A DNA stretch of 64,000 nucleotides from Neptunomonas phycophila (GTDB lineage Bacteria; Pseudomonadota; Gammaproteobacteria; Pseudomonadales; Balneatricaceae): NCBI RefSeq assembly GCF_001922575.1, contig NZ_MRCI01000001.1, positions 2,356,001 to 2,420,000 of the forward strand, written 5' to 3'. Of the stretch, positions 1 through 8,741 are shown in pieces. A model generated the notes under the pieces. The model saw only the letters and a list, made by a program, of their open reading frames with translations. It did not search any database and was not told the DNA's origin. The position numbers and the translations under genes were made by a program. How positions within the stretch are numbered: the first letter of the stretch is position 1; every line of letters begins with the position of its first letter.

Positions 1-2
1 CT

Positions 3-827
3 CATTCTTTAAACAGGGGTGTTCCGAAGGCGTGGCAAGAAGTTATATGCCGAGATATAGCCCGCTTTAAAGCTGACATGCCTGTTGATTTTGATCTACG
101 AGGAGCCAGCTTAGGCAATTTAATGATTGCAGGCGGCTATCTAGAAAACCAATGCCAGTTAGATCCCGTGATAAAGCGGTTTTGCCGATTAGTAAATGTG
201 CAAGGCTACGTCAACACGGGCTGCGATACCCCGTTACACCTTGCTGCCCACCTTACTAACGGTGATTACGTCGTCGGCCAGCATCGAATAACCGGTAAAG
301 AACTTCCAGCACTTAAGCACTCTATTAACAGCCTATTTCTTTGTCACGTTGATGAAGATATGAAGAATGGAATAGTCGAAAGAGTCAATTGCCGAGCCAA
401 AACAGATGTGCTGCGCAAAGTCAGCACCAGTGATCTAATTTGTTATGCACCAGGAAGTTTTTACAGCAGCCTAGTGGCTAACTTACTTCCTCAAGGAATG
501 ATTGAGCAAATTAGCCATGCCCAATGCCCTAAGGTCTTTGTTCCTTCTCTTGGAATAGATCCCGAAGTTCCTCACATGTCATTGTACGATCGAGTATTGC
601 TACTAATCCGATATTTAGCTCGCGAAAACTCACCTGTTACCGACGTACTGAGTACCGTCTTATTCGATCCTCAATACACACCACTAACGGCATTAGAAGA
701 AGAGCAATTAAAGAAACTAGGCTTATCTCTAAAAAAAGAAAGCCTAGTCGATCCCGCGAGCTCATTGGCGCAACCACACTACTGCCCGACTAAGCTATCC
801 ACTACCCTCGTTGATATGGCCAGCTAA
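3..827 (+). CDS. CofD/YvcK-superfamily protein, 5' end missing
   Basis: The reading frame is open to the left edge (codons before the ATG at 78 read HSLNRGVPKAWQEV), so the true start lies outside the window and this is the C-terminal part. The segment DLRGASLGNLMIAGGYL and the later CYAPGSFYSSLVANLLP match the conserved phosphate/substrate-binding segments of the CofD (2-phospho-L-lactate transferase) and YvcK fold. Family members bind nucleotide-sugar or nucleotide-activated substrates, but the substrate here is unknown. The wording of the motifs resembles the CofD-related subgroup named for the GAK system more than canonical YvcK. That is a recollection and no GAK partner gene is visible. 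It ends 14 bp before the convergent trhP gene. Confidence 0.7.
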   Translation, partial: HSLNRGVPKAWQEVICRDIARFKADMPVDFDLRGASLGNLMIAGGYLENQCQLDPVIKRFCRLVNVQGYVNTGCDTPLHLAAHLTNGDYVVGQHRITGKELPALKHSINSLFLCHVDEDMKNGIVERVNCRAKTDVLRKVSTSDLICYAPGSFYSSLVANLLPQGMIEQISHAQCPKVFVPSLGIDPEVPHMSLYDRVLLLIRYLARENSPVTDVLSTVLFDPQYTPLTALEEEQLKKLGLSLKKESLVDPASSLAQPHYCPTKLSTTLVDMAS

Positions 828-834
828 GCTGGCC
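818..834. terminator. Hairpin with stop codon in its loop
   Basis: GGCCAGC and GCTGGCC form a perfect 7-bp stem whose 3-nt loop is the TAA stop of the CofD-like gene. It sits in the 14-bp gap between two convergent genes. There is no clear T-run (CTCTTAT follows on the plus strand), so termination in either direction is plausible but unproven. Confidence 0.4.
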
Positions 835-841
835 GCTCTTA

Positions 842-2206
842 TCAGGTGCGGCTCGGTAAGTCCCGCATCAATAACGCATAATCCATATCAACGTCTAGAC
901 TCATTGGAATTTGAACAACATGCCCAGAGCCGGGCGCGCGGTCAGTTGATTTTCCTTTTTTGTTCAGCATTTCTGCAAGCGTAAACTTATGGTTACCGTG
1001 CGGAGTCATTAATTCTAACGTATCGCCTAGCTGGAATTGGTTTTTCACATCCACTTCCATCATGCCAGTTTGAGTATTTCGCCCTAAAATTTCACCAACA
1101 AACTGCTGTTGGACACCGACCGAATTACCATTTTGATAATTTTGATACTCATCATGCACATGGCGGCGATAAAAACCTTCCGTATAACCACGGCTAGCTA
1201 AGTTTTCAAGCTCATCCATCAATGACATATCAAACGGATTACCAGCCACCGCATCATCAATCGCTTTGCGATAGCTTTGCGCTGTTCGCGCAACGTAATA
1301 ATGTGATTTAGTTCGGCCTTCAATTTTTAACGAATCGACACCCATTTCTGCTAAGCGATGTACATGTTGAATAGCGCGCAGGTCTTTAGAGTTCATTATG
1401 TAGGTGCCGTGCTCATCTTCAAAAGCAGGCATGTATTCGCCGGGGCGCGTTTCTTCTTGTAACAAAAAGATTTTGTCAGTCGGTTTGCCTTGCCCTAAAT
1501 CGGGCTGGTCTTGAGCCATCGCGTCGACTGGATCGAAAGTTTGCACAGGAACAACATCCCCTGAATCATCGACTTTGGCTTCATGTGCATCGTATTTCCA
1601 GCGGCATGTATTGGTACAAGTGCCTTGGTTTGGGTCTCGCTTATTAATATAGCCAGACAATAAACAACGACCAGAGTAGGCTATACATAAGGCGCCATGT
1701 ACAAATACTTCAATTTCCATTTCGGGGCAGCGCTGACGAATTTCAGCCACTTCATCCAATGACAACTCCCGAGAAAGAATAACGCGTTCAACCCCAGCTT
1801 GGTGCCAAAACTTAACAGCCGCCCAGTTCATCGTGTTTGCTTGAACCGATAAATGAATCGTCATATCAGGGAAGTTTTCTTTAACCAACATGATCAAACC
1901 AGGATCGGACATAATGATCGCATCAGGCCCCATCGCAATAATAGGCCGCAAATCATCGATATAAGTCGTTAACTTGCTGTTGTGAGGCAAGATATTACTG
2001 GCTAAAAAAAACTTTTTTCCTAGCTGGTGTGCTATCTGGATCCCTTCACCCAAGTTATCCATATTAAAGTCATTATTACGCACACGCAGACTATAACGTG
2101 GCTGGCCGGCATAGACAGCATCGGCACCATAAGCAAATGCATACTTCATATTTTTTAACGTGCCGGCGGGCGAAAGTAACTCTGGGCTAATCATGGGTGG
2201 ACTCAA
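842..2206 (-). CDS. trhP: tRNA 5-hydroxyuridine synthesis protein TrhP (YegQ), U32 family
   Basis: 454 residues, opening with ISPELLSPAGTLKNMKYA, the usual start of peptidase-family U32 proteins. Despite the family name, YegQ/TrhP is known to take part in prephenate-dependent hydroxylation of the wobble uridine in tRNA (ho5U34, leading to cmo5U/mo5U). Cysteines at about C174, C181, C197 and C201 (CLLSGYINKR then GTCTNTCRW) are the expected iron-sulfur ligand set of this group. An alternative start is the Met at residue 5. It lies 39 bp downstream of thpR on the same strand and could be co-transcribed. Length and motifs fit the TrhP branch rather than the shorter RlhA, UbiU or UbiV proteins. 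Confidence 0.88.
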   Translation of the reverse strand: MSPPMISPELLSPAGTLKNMKYAFAYGADAVYAGQPRYSLRVRNNDFNMDNLGEGIQIAHQLGKKFFLASNILPHNSKLTTYIDDLRPIIAMGPDAIIMSDPGLIMLVKENFPDMTIHLSVQANTMNWAAVKFWHQAGVERVILSRELSLDEVAEIRQRCPEMEIEVFVHGALCIAYSGRCLLSGYINKRDPNQGTCTNTCRWKYDAHEAKVDDSGDVVPVQTFDPVDAMAQDQPDLGQGKPTDKIFLLQEETRPGEYMPAFEDEHGTYIMNSKDLRAIQHVHRLAEMGVDSLKIEGRTKSHYYVARTAQSYRKAIDDAVAGNPFDMSLMDELENLASRGYTEGFYRRHVHDEYQNYQNGNSVGVQQQFVGEILGRNTQTGMMEVDVKNQFQLGDTLELMTPHGNHKFTLAEMLNKKGKSTDRAPGSGHVVQIPMSLDVDMDYALLMRDLPSRT

Positions 2207-2245
2207 TACAAGTTAGGGTTCGTTAGGTGTAATAGATCGAGATAT

Positions 2246-2806
2246 TCAGGACAGGTCCTGCAGATCTACTTCAAACAGAGGAGTATATACGGAACCGTGC
2301 TCTCCTTGCTTGCTCTGGAACAATACAACTGAATCCGCCAAGCTGTACAAATCGAGTGACGGCCAAGATTCAGGGGGTTGGAATTTATTCTTTCGAGGCA
2401 ATTTCCCTAAAGTAATATGCGGCCTAAAGTCTGCCGGATCACTTTTCACGCCAGCCGCTTCAACCACAGAGGCCACTTTCTTTTGGAAATTCTCAAGATG
2501 CTCGTTTTCTGGCGGCAACGCTGCAATTAAGGACAGTTCGGGGTTGATTGGGTAGTACTCTATGCGATCCAAACAAATTTGAAAGGACGTTTCACTGCAT
2601 AAGTGTTCTTTAGCCAGCGCCTCTAACTGATCTACGGTGTCCAGCGCTGTGTCACCAATAAAGCAAAGGGTCAAATGATAGTGATCGGAATCAACCCAAT
2701 CAACTTCTAGGTTTCTATCATTTGCGCATAAATCATCAGCTTGGTCAGCTAACTGTCGCACAACGGGCTCTGCTAATCGCAAAGCAAAAAATGTTCGAAT
2801 CCTCAT
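2246..2806 (-). CDS. thpR: RNA 2',3'-cyclic phosphodiesterase ThpR (LigT)
   Basis: 186 residues of the 2H phosphoesterase superfamily. The two catalytic HxTx motifs are present: HLTL at residues 44-47 and HITL at 130-133, in the usual contexts (YHLTLCFIG, RPHITLGKL). The family opens 2',3'-cyclic phosphates at RNA ends and has RNA ligase activity in vitro. The start MRIRTFFAL puts the first beta strand at the N terminus, as expected. It sits in a minus-strand series between the coiled-coil membrane protein gene and trhP. The pairing with a tRNA-modification gene is suggestive only. Confidence 0.87.
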   Translation of the reverse strand: MRIRTFFALRLAEPVVRQLADQADDLCANDRNLEVDWVDSDHYHLTLCFIGDTALDTVDQLEALAKEHLCSETSFQICLDRIEYYPINPELSLIAALPPENEHLENFQKKVASVVEAAGVKSDPADFRPHITLGKLPRKNKFQPPESWPSLDLYSLADSVVLFQSKQGEHGSVYTPLFEVDLQDLS

Positions 2807-2900
2807 GGGTTCGTTTTGTGTACCTATTCAGTTCAAACAAGTCATTTTGCACATCAGCTGGACCAAGCGCAATGCTTTTATGGTGACAAAGATCAGTCTA

Positions 2901-3968
2901 TCAACGCCCTACCTTGAGAGACAGAGCATTTAGTTGCTGACGAATATTTAGCAACTCGCTATTTACTTGACGACGCGTTCCATCAATAGCCGCTATCGCC
3001 TGCTCGTTAGTTGCAACGCGACGAGTTAACCGAGTGTCCGTTTTTACACTACCAGCAACTTTAGCTAACTGTTTTGTGTAGCTATCAAGGCTAGCTACAC
3101 GCTTATCCAAAGCAGCCAATTTGGTCTGCTGTTGGTTAGCTCGATCCACACTGGTTTCATCAAATATAGCTAATTGCGTTTGTAGCTGTAATGAAAGCTG
3201 ATCTAAGCTATCCAGACGCTGTGCTAATGCTTGAATGGCCTGATTAGCATTATCGGTCGAGGACTGCTGGGAGCTTTCAAGCTCAGTTAACGATTGCTGC
3301 TGATCAGAATTCGCTTTCAGGATTAAGGCTTGCTCTTTTGCTACCTCAGATAGTTGCTCTTTCATCTGAGCTATTTGGTTAACAGATTCTATTACCGTTT
3401 CACTGGACGCGAGCAATACCCCTATACGTTCCTGATCAGTTGTTTGCTGATCCAACATACGATTTATTTGCTCTGAACGATCGGTTGCTTGCTCCGCCAA
3501 CGCCTGAGTGGTTTGTTCTAATTGGATAATAGATGCTTCTAACTGTGTATTTTGATCGACTGTGGCCAACTGTTGCGCCGTTAGTTGATCTAAGGCCTGC
3601 TGCAAACCTTCAACCTGCTGCTGCAACGTTTCCCCAGACTGCGACGCCGACTCACTGGTTTGCTGCAAGCGCTCCTCTAAAGCAGACACCTGCTGTTGAG
3701 CTTCGCTTAATAACGCACGCTGCTCCATTAAGGTAGATTGCATTCCAAAGGCAAGATACCCCAATACCCCACAACCTGCCGTTAGCAACACTAGAATAAG
3801 CGTAGTAACCCAGCTATCGCCTTGGCGGTTGGTTGCTTTTACAGACGAGCTAGCCGTGCTTTTTTTACTCCCCGCGGAAGCCGCCGAAGGTTTATTGGAC
3901 TCTTTTAGCTCATCTGGATCTGCAGGCCCCATTAGAGGGACATTTATTTCTTCGTTATCACGACTCAT
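2901..3968 (-). CDS. Membrane-anchored coiled-coil protein of unknown function
   Basis: 355 residues. The first ~50 are acidic then Ser/Lys-rich and look disordered. Residues 53-75 (SWVTTLILVLLTAGCGVLGYLAF) form one membrane span. Residues ~80-350 are dominated by Gln, Ala, Leu, Glu and Ser in heptad-like order, predicting a long coiled coil. An inside-N, periplasmic-coil topology is likely because there is no cleavage site after the span. I recognise no enzymatic motif. Similar architectures occur in proteins that scaffold polar or envelope complexes, but nothing here assigns a partner. It follows pepQ by about 120 bp. A weak stem (CCGCTT/AAGCGG type) lies between them, so it may have its own promoter. 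Confidence 0.75.
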   Translation of the reverse strand: MSRDNEEINVPLMGPADPDELKESNKPSAASAGSKKSTASSSVKATNRQGDSWVTTLILVLLTAGCGVLGYLAFGMQSTLMEQRALLSEAQQQVSALEERLQQTSESASQSGETLQQQVEGLQQALDQLTAQQLATVDQNTQLEASIIQLEQTTQALAEQATDRSEQINRMLDQQTTDQERIGVLLASSETVIESVNQIAQMKEQLSEVAKEQALILKANSDQQQSLTELESSQQSSTDNANQAIQALAQRLDSLDQLSLQLQTQLAIFDETSVDRANQQQTKLAALDKRVASLDSYTKQLAKVAGSVKTDTRLTRRVATNEQAIAAIDGTRRQVNSELLNIRQQLNALSLKVGR

Positions 3969-4087
3969 TCAGCTTTAACCCTACCTGAACACTAAAACTC
4001 GTCTCACGTTACCAGTTTTATGAGTAAGACTAAAGCGGCTCAAATAGACTATTAAGCACCGCTTAGATGTTGATTGTATTCATAAGA

Positions 4088-5470
4088 TTAATTTGCATCC
4101 AACAAAGCAAATGCCTCCCGCGTGAGGTTCCGCGCTCCGGTTGCTGTAACAAGAATATTATCCTCAATACGAACCCCTCCCCAAGGCTTAAGCTGATCCA
4201 CAAGGTCCCAATTAACAAACGAGCCAGCGGCATCTGCGCGCAGTTTCTCTAGTAGCGACGGAATAAAATACAAACCCGGCTCAACAGTCAGAACCATACC
4301 TTCTTCCAGCACACGCGTTAAACGCAAAAAAGGATGGGAGGCAGGCGGCGCTTTAACTGTGCCTTGGCTGTCTTGTTGAAAACCAGCCACATCATGCGTT
4401 TGAATGCCTAAAAAGTGCCCTAAACCATGCGGAAAAAACGTTCGAGTAATCACTTCTTGTACTTCATCAGTGGGCGGGCACTGCGCCAGTAATTTTGTTG
4501 ATAACAACACATCCACTAAATACTGATGGGCTAGCCGATGCAATTCAATATAATCCAACCCTGGCTTAATCTGTTCGATAACACTCAGTTGTAATCGCTC
4601 TACGGCTTTAACGATAGCGGCAAATACAGTAGCGATGGCTTGCTCTGCTTGAGGCATATCAACAGCGGAAGCTGACCAGGTGCGTGTGATATCCGCAGCA
4701 TATCCAAGATAGCTCGCTCCCCCATCCAGCAGTAACGTGCGAGCAACAGGCAATGGAGAGCGGCTTTTATGCTGATAGTGCAAGGTCGCCGCATTTTCAT
4801 TTAATGCCATAATAACGTTGTAGGGTAGCTCGTGATCTAAATGTCCTGTGGCTTGCAAATATCGATTATGTAATGCACGTTCGGTAAGGCTGCTTTCACT
4901 GCTTGGAACGATACTTTTCTGAAAAAGCGCTTTGGCCGCTGCGTGACCTTTTACAGCACAGCAATTCGCCCGAAAGATACACTCTATTTCCCATGATGTT
5001 TTAATGGCCCGATCAAAATGCAGCGTATTAAGTAAAGCGTCAGGATTACATTCAAACTTGTTTGAAAAGTTATGCAGCGGCTCCTCTGCAACTACGGCAT
5101 AGCGCTGGTTTTCCTGTGTCATCAACGCAGGTGCTGGGTCCGTAACTAGGGTTATATCAAACAATCCAGCCCACTCATCAACAGGTAATGGCGTGCTTTG
5201 ATACCAAAAATCATTGGGAGCATAGATGTAAAGAGCCGGTTTTTTACCTTTTTGTATCAATAACCAACAATCGGCAGACTCATGTAAAAAAGGCACCCAA
5301 CGAACAAAATGAGGGTTTGCTCTAAAGGCATAATGCGTGTCATCTAAAAAATGTTTTTTTGTGTGGCCCGAGCCAATGAGTAAAGCATCAAAATCATGTT
5401 GACTTAGCGCTTGCTCCACCTGCTGCTGCAAACTTGATATGTGAGTTTCAAAAAGAGAGAAATCTATCAT
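4088..5470 (-). CDS. pepQ: Xaa-Pro dipeptidase (prolidase)
   Basis: 460 residues, the usual length of bacterial PepQ (M24 'pita-bread' metallopeptidase). It hydrolyses dipeptides with C-terminal proline in the cytoplasm and binds two metal ions. The ligands are visible: D249 and D260 in LLLDGGASYLGYAADITRTW, the PHGLGH histidines around 348-352, E397 in GMVLTVEPGL and E436 in VRIEDNIL. It is the distal gene of a run dppA-B-C-D-F, M14 carboxypeptidase, LysR regulator, pepQ, all on the minus strand with short gaps. This fits a locus that imports peptides and degrades them. Start MIDFSLFETHI is well placed. Confidence 0.92.
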   Translation of the reverse strand: MIDFSLFETHISSLQQQVEQALSQHDFDALLIGSGHTKKHFLDDTHYAFRANPHFVRWVPFLHESADCWLLIQKGKKPALYIYAPNDFWYQSTPLPVDEWAGLFDITLVTDPAPALMTQENQRYAVVAEEPLHNFSNKFECNPDALLNTLHFDRAIKTSWEIECIFRANCCAVKGHAAAKALFQKSIVPSSESSLTERALHNRYLQATGHLDHELPYNVIMALNENAATLHYQHKSRSPLPVARTLLLDGGASYLGYAADITRTWSASAVDMPQAEQAIATVFAAIVKAVERLQLSVIEQIKPGLDYIELHRLAHQYLVDVLLSTKLLAQCPPTDEVQEVITRTFFPHGLGHFLGIQTHDVAGFQQDSQGTVKAPPASHPFLRLTRVLEEGMVLTVEPGLYFIPSLLEKLRADAAGSFVNWDLVDQLKPWGGVRIEDNILVTATGARNLTREAFALLDAN

Positions 5471-5508
5471 TACGCCAACAACCTAACTAAAAAATAAAAT
5501 GAATCCAA

Positions 5509-6441
5509 TTACACACCCACTTGCATCCCATCGTTTGCTAAACCTGACCAAAAAACATCGAGTTGGCTGCGATGGTTATCGCGTAAGCGGTAAAGGCGAA
5601 TTTGCAAAGGAATTTGCCAGCGCTCATCGCCTGCTATAGCTAACTGACCATAATTCACGCTGTCGTTAATAAGCCGTTGAGGTAACCAGCCAATTCCAAA
5701 ACCCTCTTTAACCATGGCTTTAACACTAACCGACAACATATTTTCATTGACGGTCGTTAAATGCGGCGGCTCTAGCCCACTGGATAGGGCATGATCAATT
5801 AAAGGCCTAAGAAAAGAGCTAGGATGATAGCTGATATAAGGTAATGGCTCCCGTTTTTTACCAGGTAGCTGAAACAAAGGAGCCTGCTGTTCATTCATTG
5901 CCGAAACAGGCACCAACGCTTCCTCACACACAACTTGGTATTCAAAGCGGGTATCATCCAATGCTTCTATAAAAGTAATCTGGGGATGCCAATAACACAG
6001 GAGCAAATCACATTGCCCTTGGGTAAGCGCATTAACAAAGTCACTCGCCGCCCATGTTGTTGAAGACAGGTCTAACTCTACTTCGACATTGTGCTTTTGA
6101 GCAGATGGCTGCAACCAATTGCGATAAAACATCAAATACAATGTTTGTGTTGTAGCAAAGCGCAGGCGGTTTTCTTCCTGTTTTTTGATTTCTTTGCATT
6201 GAGCACGCGTATCTTTGGCTAAACGTGCAATTTGCTGTGCACTGGCCAAAAATATTTCACCGGCTGGCGTTAGCCCTAATGGCAGGGTGTTACGATCAAT
6301 TAAGGTAACCCCCATTTCTTCTTCCAGCATTTTTATCCGACGGCTCAATGTCGGCTGAGTAATATTGCGCTCATCTGCTGCACGAGAAAAATGGCGCGTG
6401 TGGGCTAGCGCAATAAAATCATCCAACCAGCGAGTTTCCAT
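5509..6441 (-). CDS. LysR-family transcriptional regulator (HypT-like)
   Basis: 310 residues. The N-terminal winged helix-turn-helix (about 1-60, with FSRAADERNITQPTLSRRIK as the DNA-reading unit) is followed by a periplasmic-binding-protein-like effector domain. The opening METRWLDDFIAL and the arrangement of the HTH resemble the HypT (YjiE) subgroup, whose E. coli member senses hypochlorite. That subgroup call is from memory and moderate. The gene is embedded between the M14 carboxypeptidase and pepQ genes on the same strand, 37-38 bp from each. It is therefore probably co-transcribed with the peptide-use genes rather than divergent from its targets, which is unusual for LysR regulators. 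Effector unknown. Confidence 0.85.
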   Translation of the reverse strand: METRWLDDFIALAHTRHFSRAADERNITQPTLSRRIKMLEEEMGVTLIDRNTLPLGLTPAGEIFLASAQQIARLAKDTRAQCKEIKKQEENRLRFATTQTLYLMFYRNWLQPSAQKHNVEVELDLSSTTWAASDFVNALTQGQCDLLLCYWHPQITFIEALDDTRFEYQVVCEEALVPVSAMNEQQAPLFQLPGKKREPLPYISYHPSSFLRPLIDHALSSGLEPPHLTTVNENMLSVSVKAMVKEGFGIGWLPQRLINDSVNYGQLAIAGDERWQIPLQIRLYRLRDNHRSQLDVFWSGLANDGMQVGV

Positions 6442-6478
6442 TTAACGCACTCGGCCTATCTGTTGCTCATTAACGCGC

Positions 6479-7618
6479 TCAAGCATGTTGTTCTAACCAT
6501 TCAGCTATAGGATGCAACAAGCTTTTACCCAATTGCTTTGATCGCTCAGGAGACCAGCCGTAGGCCAGATCAGGCCGTTTATCATAATCCTTAAAAGGCA
6601 TTTCTAACGTCATGGCAGGACAACCGAAGGTTTCTCCTACCCAAAATGAAGCGATGGTGAGTGTCTCTTGGCCAAATTTTCCTGGCTCATAGCCTCTTTC
6701 CACTTGGAAGTCGGGGTTAATGCGGGCAAGGTTTTCTTTAAAAATCCGTTCGGCTGTCAGAATATCATCGCTGACAAGTGGTGAACCTGCTTGCCCAGCA
6801 ATAAAGTTACACGGTAATGTTTCATCACCATGGATATCTAGATACAAATCTACGCCTGTCTCTTTCATTTTTTCCCGAACAACCAACACTTCTGGACTTT
6901 TCTCGGGTGTTGGGTCATGCCATTCACGGTTCAGGTTAGTACCGACCGCATTGGTGCGTAAATGCCCTCGTACTGAACCATCTGGGTTCATGTTCGGCAC
7001 GACCCAAAATACACATCGCTCTAATAATTGACGCGACAGCGCATCATGCTGATCCACCAGACGCTCTAGCAACCCTTCTACAAGCCACTCAGCCATCGTT
7101 TCACCTGGATGCTGACGTGCTGTAACCCAAATATTTATCGCTTGATCAGTTGAGCAATGAGCCGTGCTGGATAGTTTAAGTAACTCTATATCACGCCCGT
7201 CAATAGTGTTACCTAAATCGATTAACTGGCAACGATGCGACTGCTGCGCACGAGCCACAAGATCTAAGTGCTGCTCATGACTATAGGGTGCGAAATAAGC
7301 ATAATAAATACTCGCCTGTGACGGTTCGTGTTGAATGATGAGTTCCCCCTTTTCATATTGAGTAGGCACTCTGAACCAACACTGTCGATCATACGAAGCT
7401 ACTGCTTGATAACCATCCCAACCTTCAGCATAAGCGGCATCTGCTGCATTAGTAATGCGCATGGTTAATGCTTGTCGGCTAGCGCCCTGCACGCGAAAAT
7501 AAAACCATTGGAAAAAATCTGATCCGTTGTCTGGTTTAATGGACAGCTGAATATCACTAGCGGTGTCCGCCGAAATGACTTCGATATTTCCGGCATCAAA
7601 CCGGCTACTAATCTTCAC
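6479..7618 (-). CDS. M14-family cytosolic-type carboxypeptidase
   Basis: 379 residues with no signal peptide. An N-terminal beta domain of about 120 residues (FFQWFYFRVQGA... DRQCWFRVPT) precedes the zinc carboxypeptidase domain. This layout is typical of cytosolic carboxypeptidases (CCP/AGBL-like M14 proteins). Zinc ligands are H170 and E173 (RQHPGETMAEW) and H263 (LDIHGDE). The substrate-binding NR pair is N230-R231, and the catalytic glutamate is probably E339 (TLEMPF). Eukaryotic relatives remove C-terminal or side-chain glutamates, but bacterial substrates are largely unknown. It follows dppF by about 50 bp and precedes a LysR gene and pepQ, so trimming of imported peptides is the natural inference. 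Confidence 0.88.
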   Translation of the reverse strand: MKISSRFDAGNIEVISADTASDIQLSIKPDNGSDFFQWFYFRVQGASRQALTMRITNAADAAYAEGWDGYQAVASYDRQCWFRVPTQYEKGELIIQHEPSQASIYYAYFAPYSHEQHLDLVARAQQSHRCQLIDLGNTIDGRDIELLKLSSTAHCSTDQAINIWVTARQHPGETMAEWLVEGLLERLVDQHDALSRQLLERCVFWVVPNMNPDGSVRGHLRTNAVGTNLNREWHDPTPEKSPEVLVVREKMKETGVDLYLDIHGDETLPCNFIAGQAGSPLVSDDILTAERIFKENLARINPDFQVERGYEPGKFGQETLTIASFWVGETFGCPAMTLEMPFKDYDKRPDLAYGWSPERSKQLGKSLLHPIAEWLEQHA

Positions 7619-7667
7619 GTTCTAGCTCCTGTACAAACAGAGGAAACAAATAAGCGATTCATTACTT

Positions 7668-8741
7668 TTAAATTCGGTTTTCTTCAACAGCATGGCAAGC
7701 CACTTGGCTACCGTCTATCTGACCTTTTAACACAGGTACTTCTGATTTACAGCGCTCATTTGCATGTGGACAACGCCCATGAAATACACAGCCCGCGGGT
7801 AAGTTAACAGGCGTAGGCACTTCGCCGGATAAACGAATGAACTCTGGGCGGTCATCTTCTAACCGTGGAATCGCCGACATTAGTGCTTGTGTATAGGGGT
7901 GGCGCGGGGTATCAAACAATGTTTTGGTTGGGGCTAACTCACACACAGTGCCCAAATACATGACGGCTACTCGTGTACCGAAATGCTCAACCACAGCGAG
8001 ATCATGCGTTATAAAAAGATACGTTAGGTTACGGTCTTGCTGTGCCTCCATCATCAAATTAAGGACCTGAGCTTGAATCGACACATCCAACGCTGATATC
8101 GGTTCATCTGCCACAATAAACTCTGGATCTACTGCTAATGCGCGGGCGATGCTTATTCGTTGACGCTGCCCCCCAGAAAACTCATGCGGATAGCGCTCGC
8201 CCCAGCTTGGATCCACACCCACCGATTGCATAACCTCAGCCACTTTATCACGCACCTCAAAAGGGCTCATCGCTGGATTGTGAAACCGAAGCGGCTCTTT
8301 AAGGGTTTCTAAAATTGTCATTCGAGGGTTCAATGACGCATAGGGGTTTTGAAAAATCATCTGCATTTTTTTTCGATAGGGTAGAACCTGCTTATCACTC
8401 AGATGATCAATACGCTCTCCACGATAGGCCACTTCGCCGCTAGTCGGCTTCAATAAGCCCATTACCGTTCTCGCAACGGTTGATTTTCCGCAACCCGACT
8501 CCCCTACTACGCACAGAGCCTCACCGGCGAACACCTCTAGGTTTACACCATTGATCGCATGCACGTGCGCCTGCTCACGAACAATTCGGCCTTTCTTGAA
8601 ACGTAGCTGATCTAAAAAGTCTCCGGACAGTGAAAAGCGTTTATACAAATCACGCACTTGAACCAACGTTTCTTTTGTCGGAGCGGCATTGTAGACGCCA
8701 ACATCGGTAGATGGCGGCACAGAGTTTATTATTTGACTCAT
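7668..8741 (-). CDS. dppF: Peptide ABC transporter ATP-binding subunit DppF-like
   Basis: 357 residues. Walker A GESGCGKST is at 80-88, with the signature LSGGQRQR-type SGGQRQRISIARAL, Walker B FIVADEPISALD and the switch histidine in LFITHDLAVVEH. The C-terminal oligopeptide-transporter extension has the spaced cysteines seen in DppF/OppF (GCVFHGRCPHANERC). It powers import of peptides together with DppD. Its ATG overlaps the dppD stop by 4 bp (ATGA), showing translational coupling. The N terminus is ~25 residues longer than the core domain, and a downstream start is possible but none is clearly better. Confidence 0.9.
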   Translation of the reverse strand: MSQIINSVPPSTDVGVYNAAPTKETLVQVRDLYKRFSLSGDFLDQLRFKKGRIVREQAHVHAINGVNLEVFAGEALCVVGESGCGKSTVARTVMGLLKPTSGEVAYRGERIDHLSDKQVLPYRKKMQMIFQNPYASLNPRMTILETLKEPLRFHNPAMSPFEVRDKVAEVMQSVGVDPSWGERYPHEFSGGQRQRISIARALAVDPEFIVADEPISALDVSIQAQVLNLMMEAQQDRNLTYLFITHDLAVVEHFGTRVAVMYLGTVCELAPTKTLFDTPRHPYTQALMSAIPRLEDDRPEFIRLSGEVPTPVNLPAGCVFHGRCPHANERCKSEVPVLKGQIDGSQVACHAVEENRI

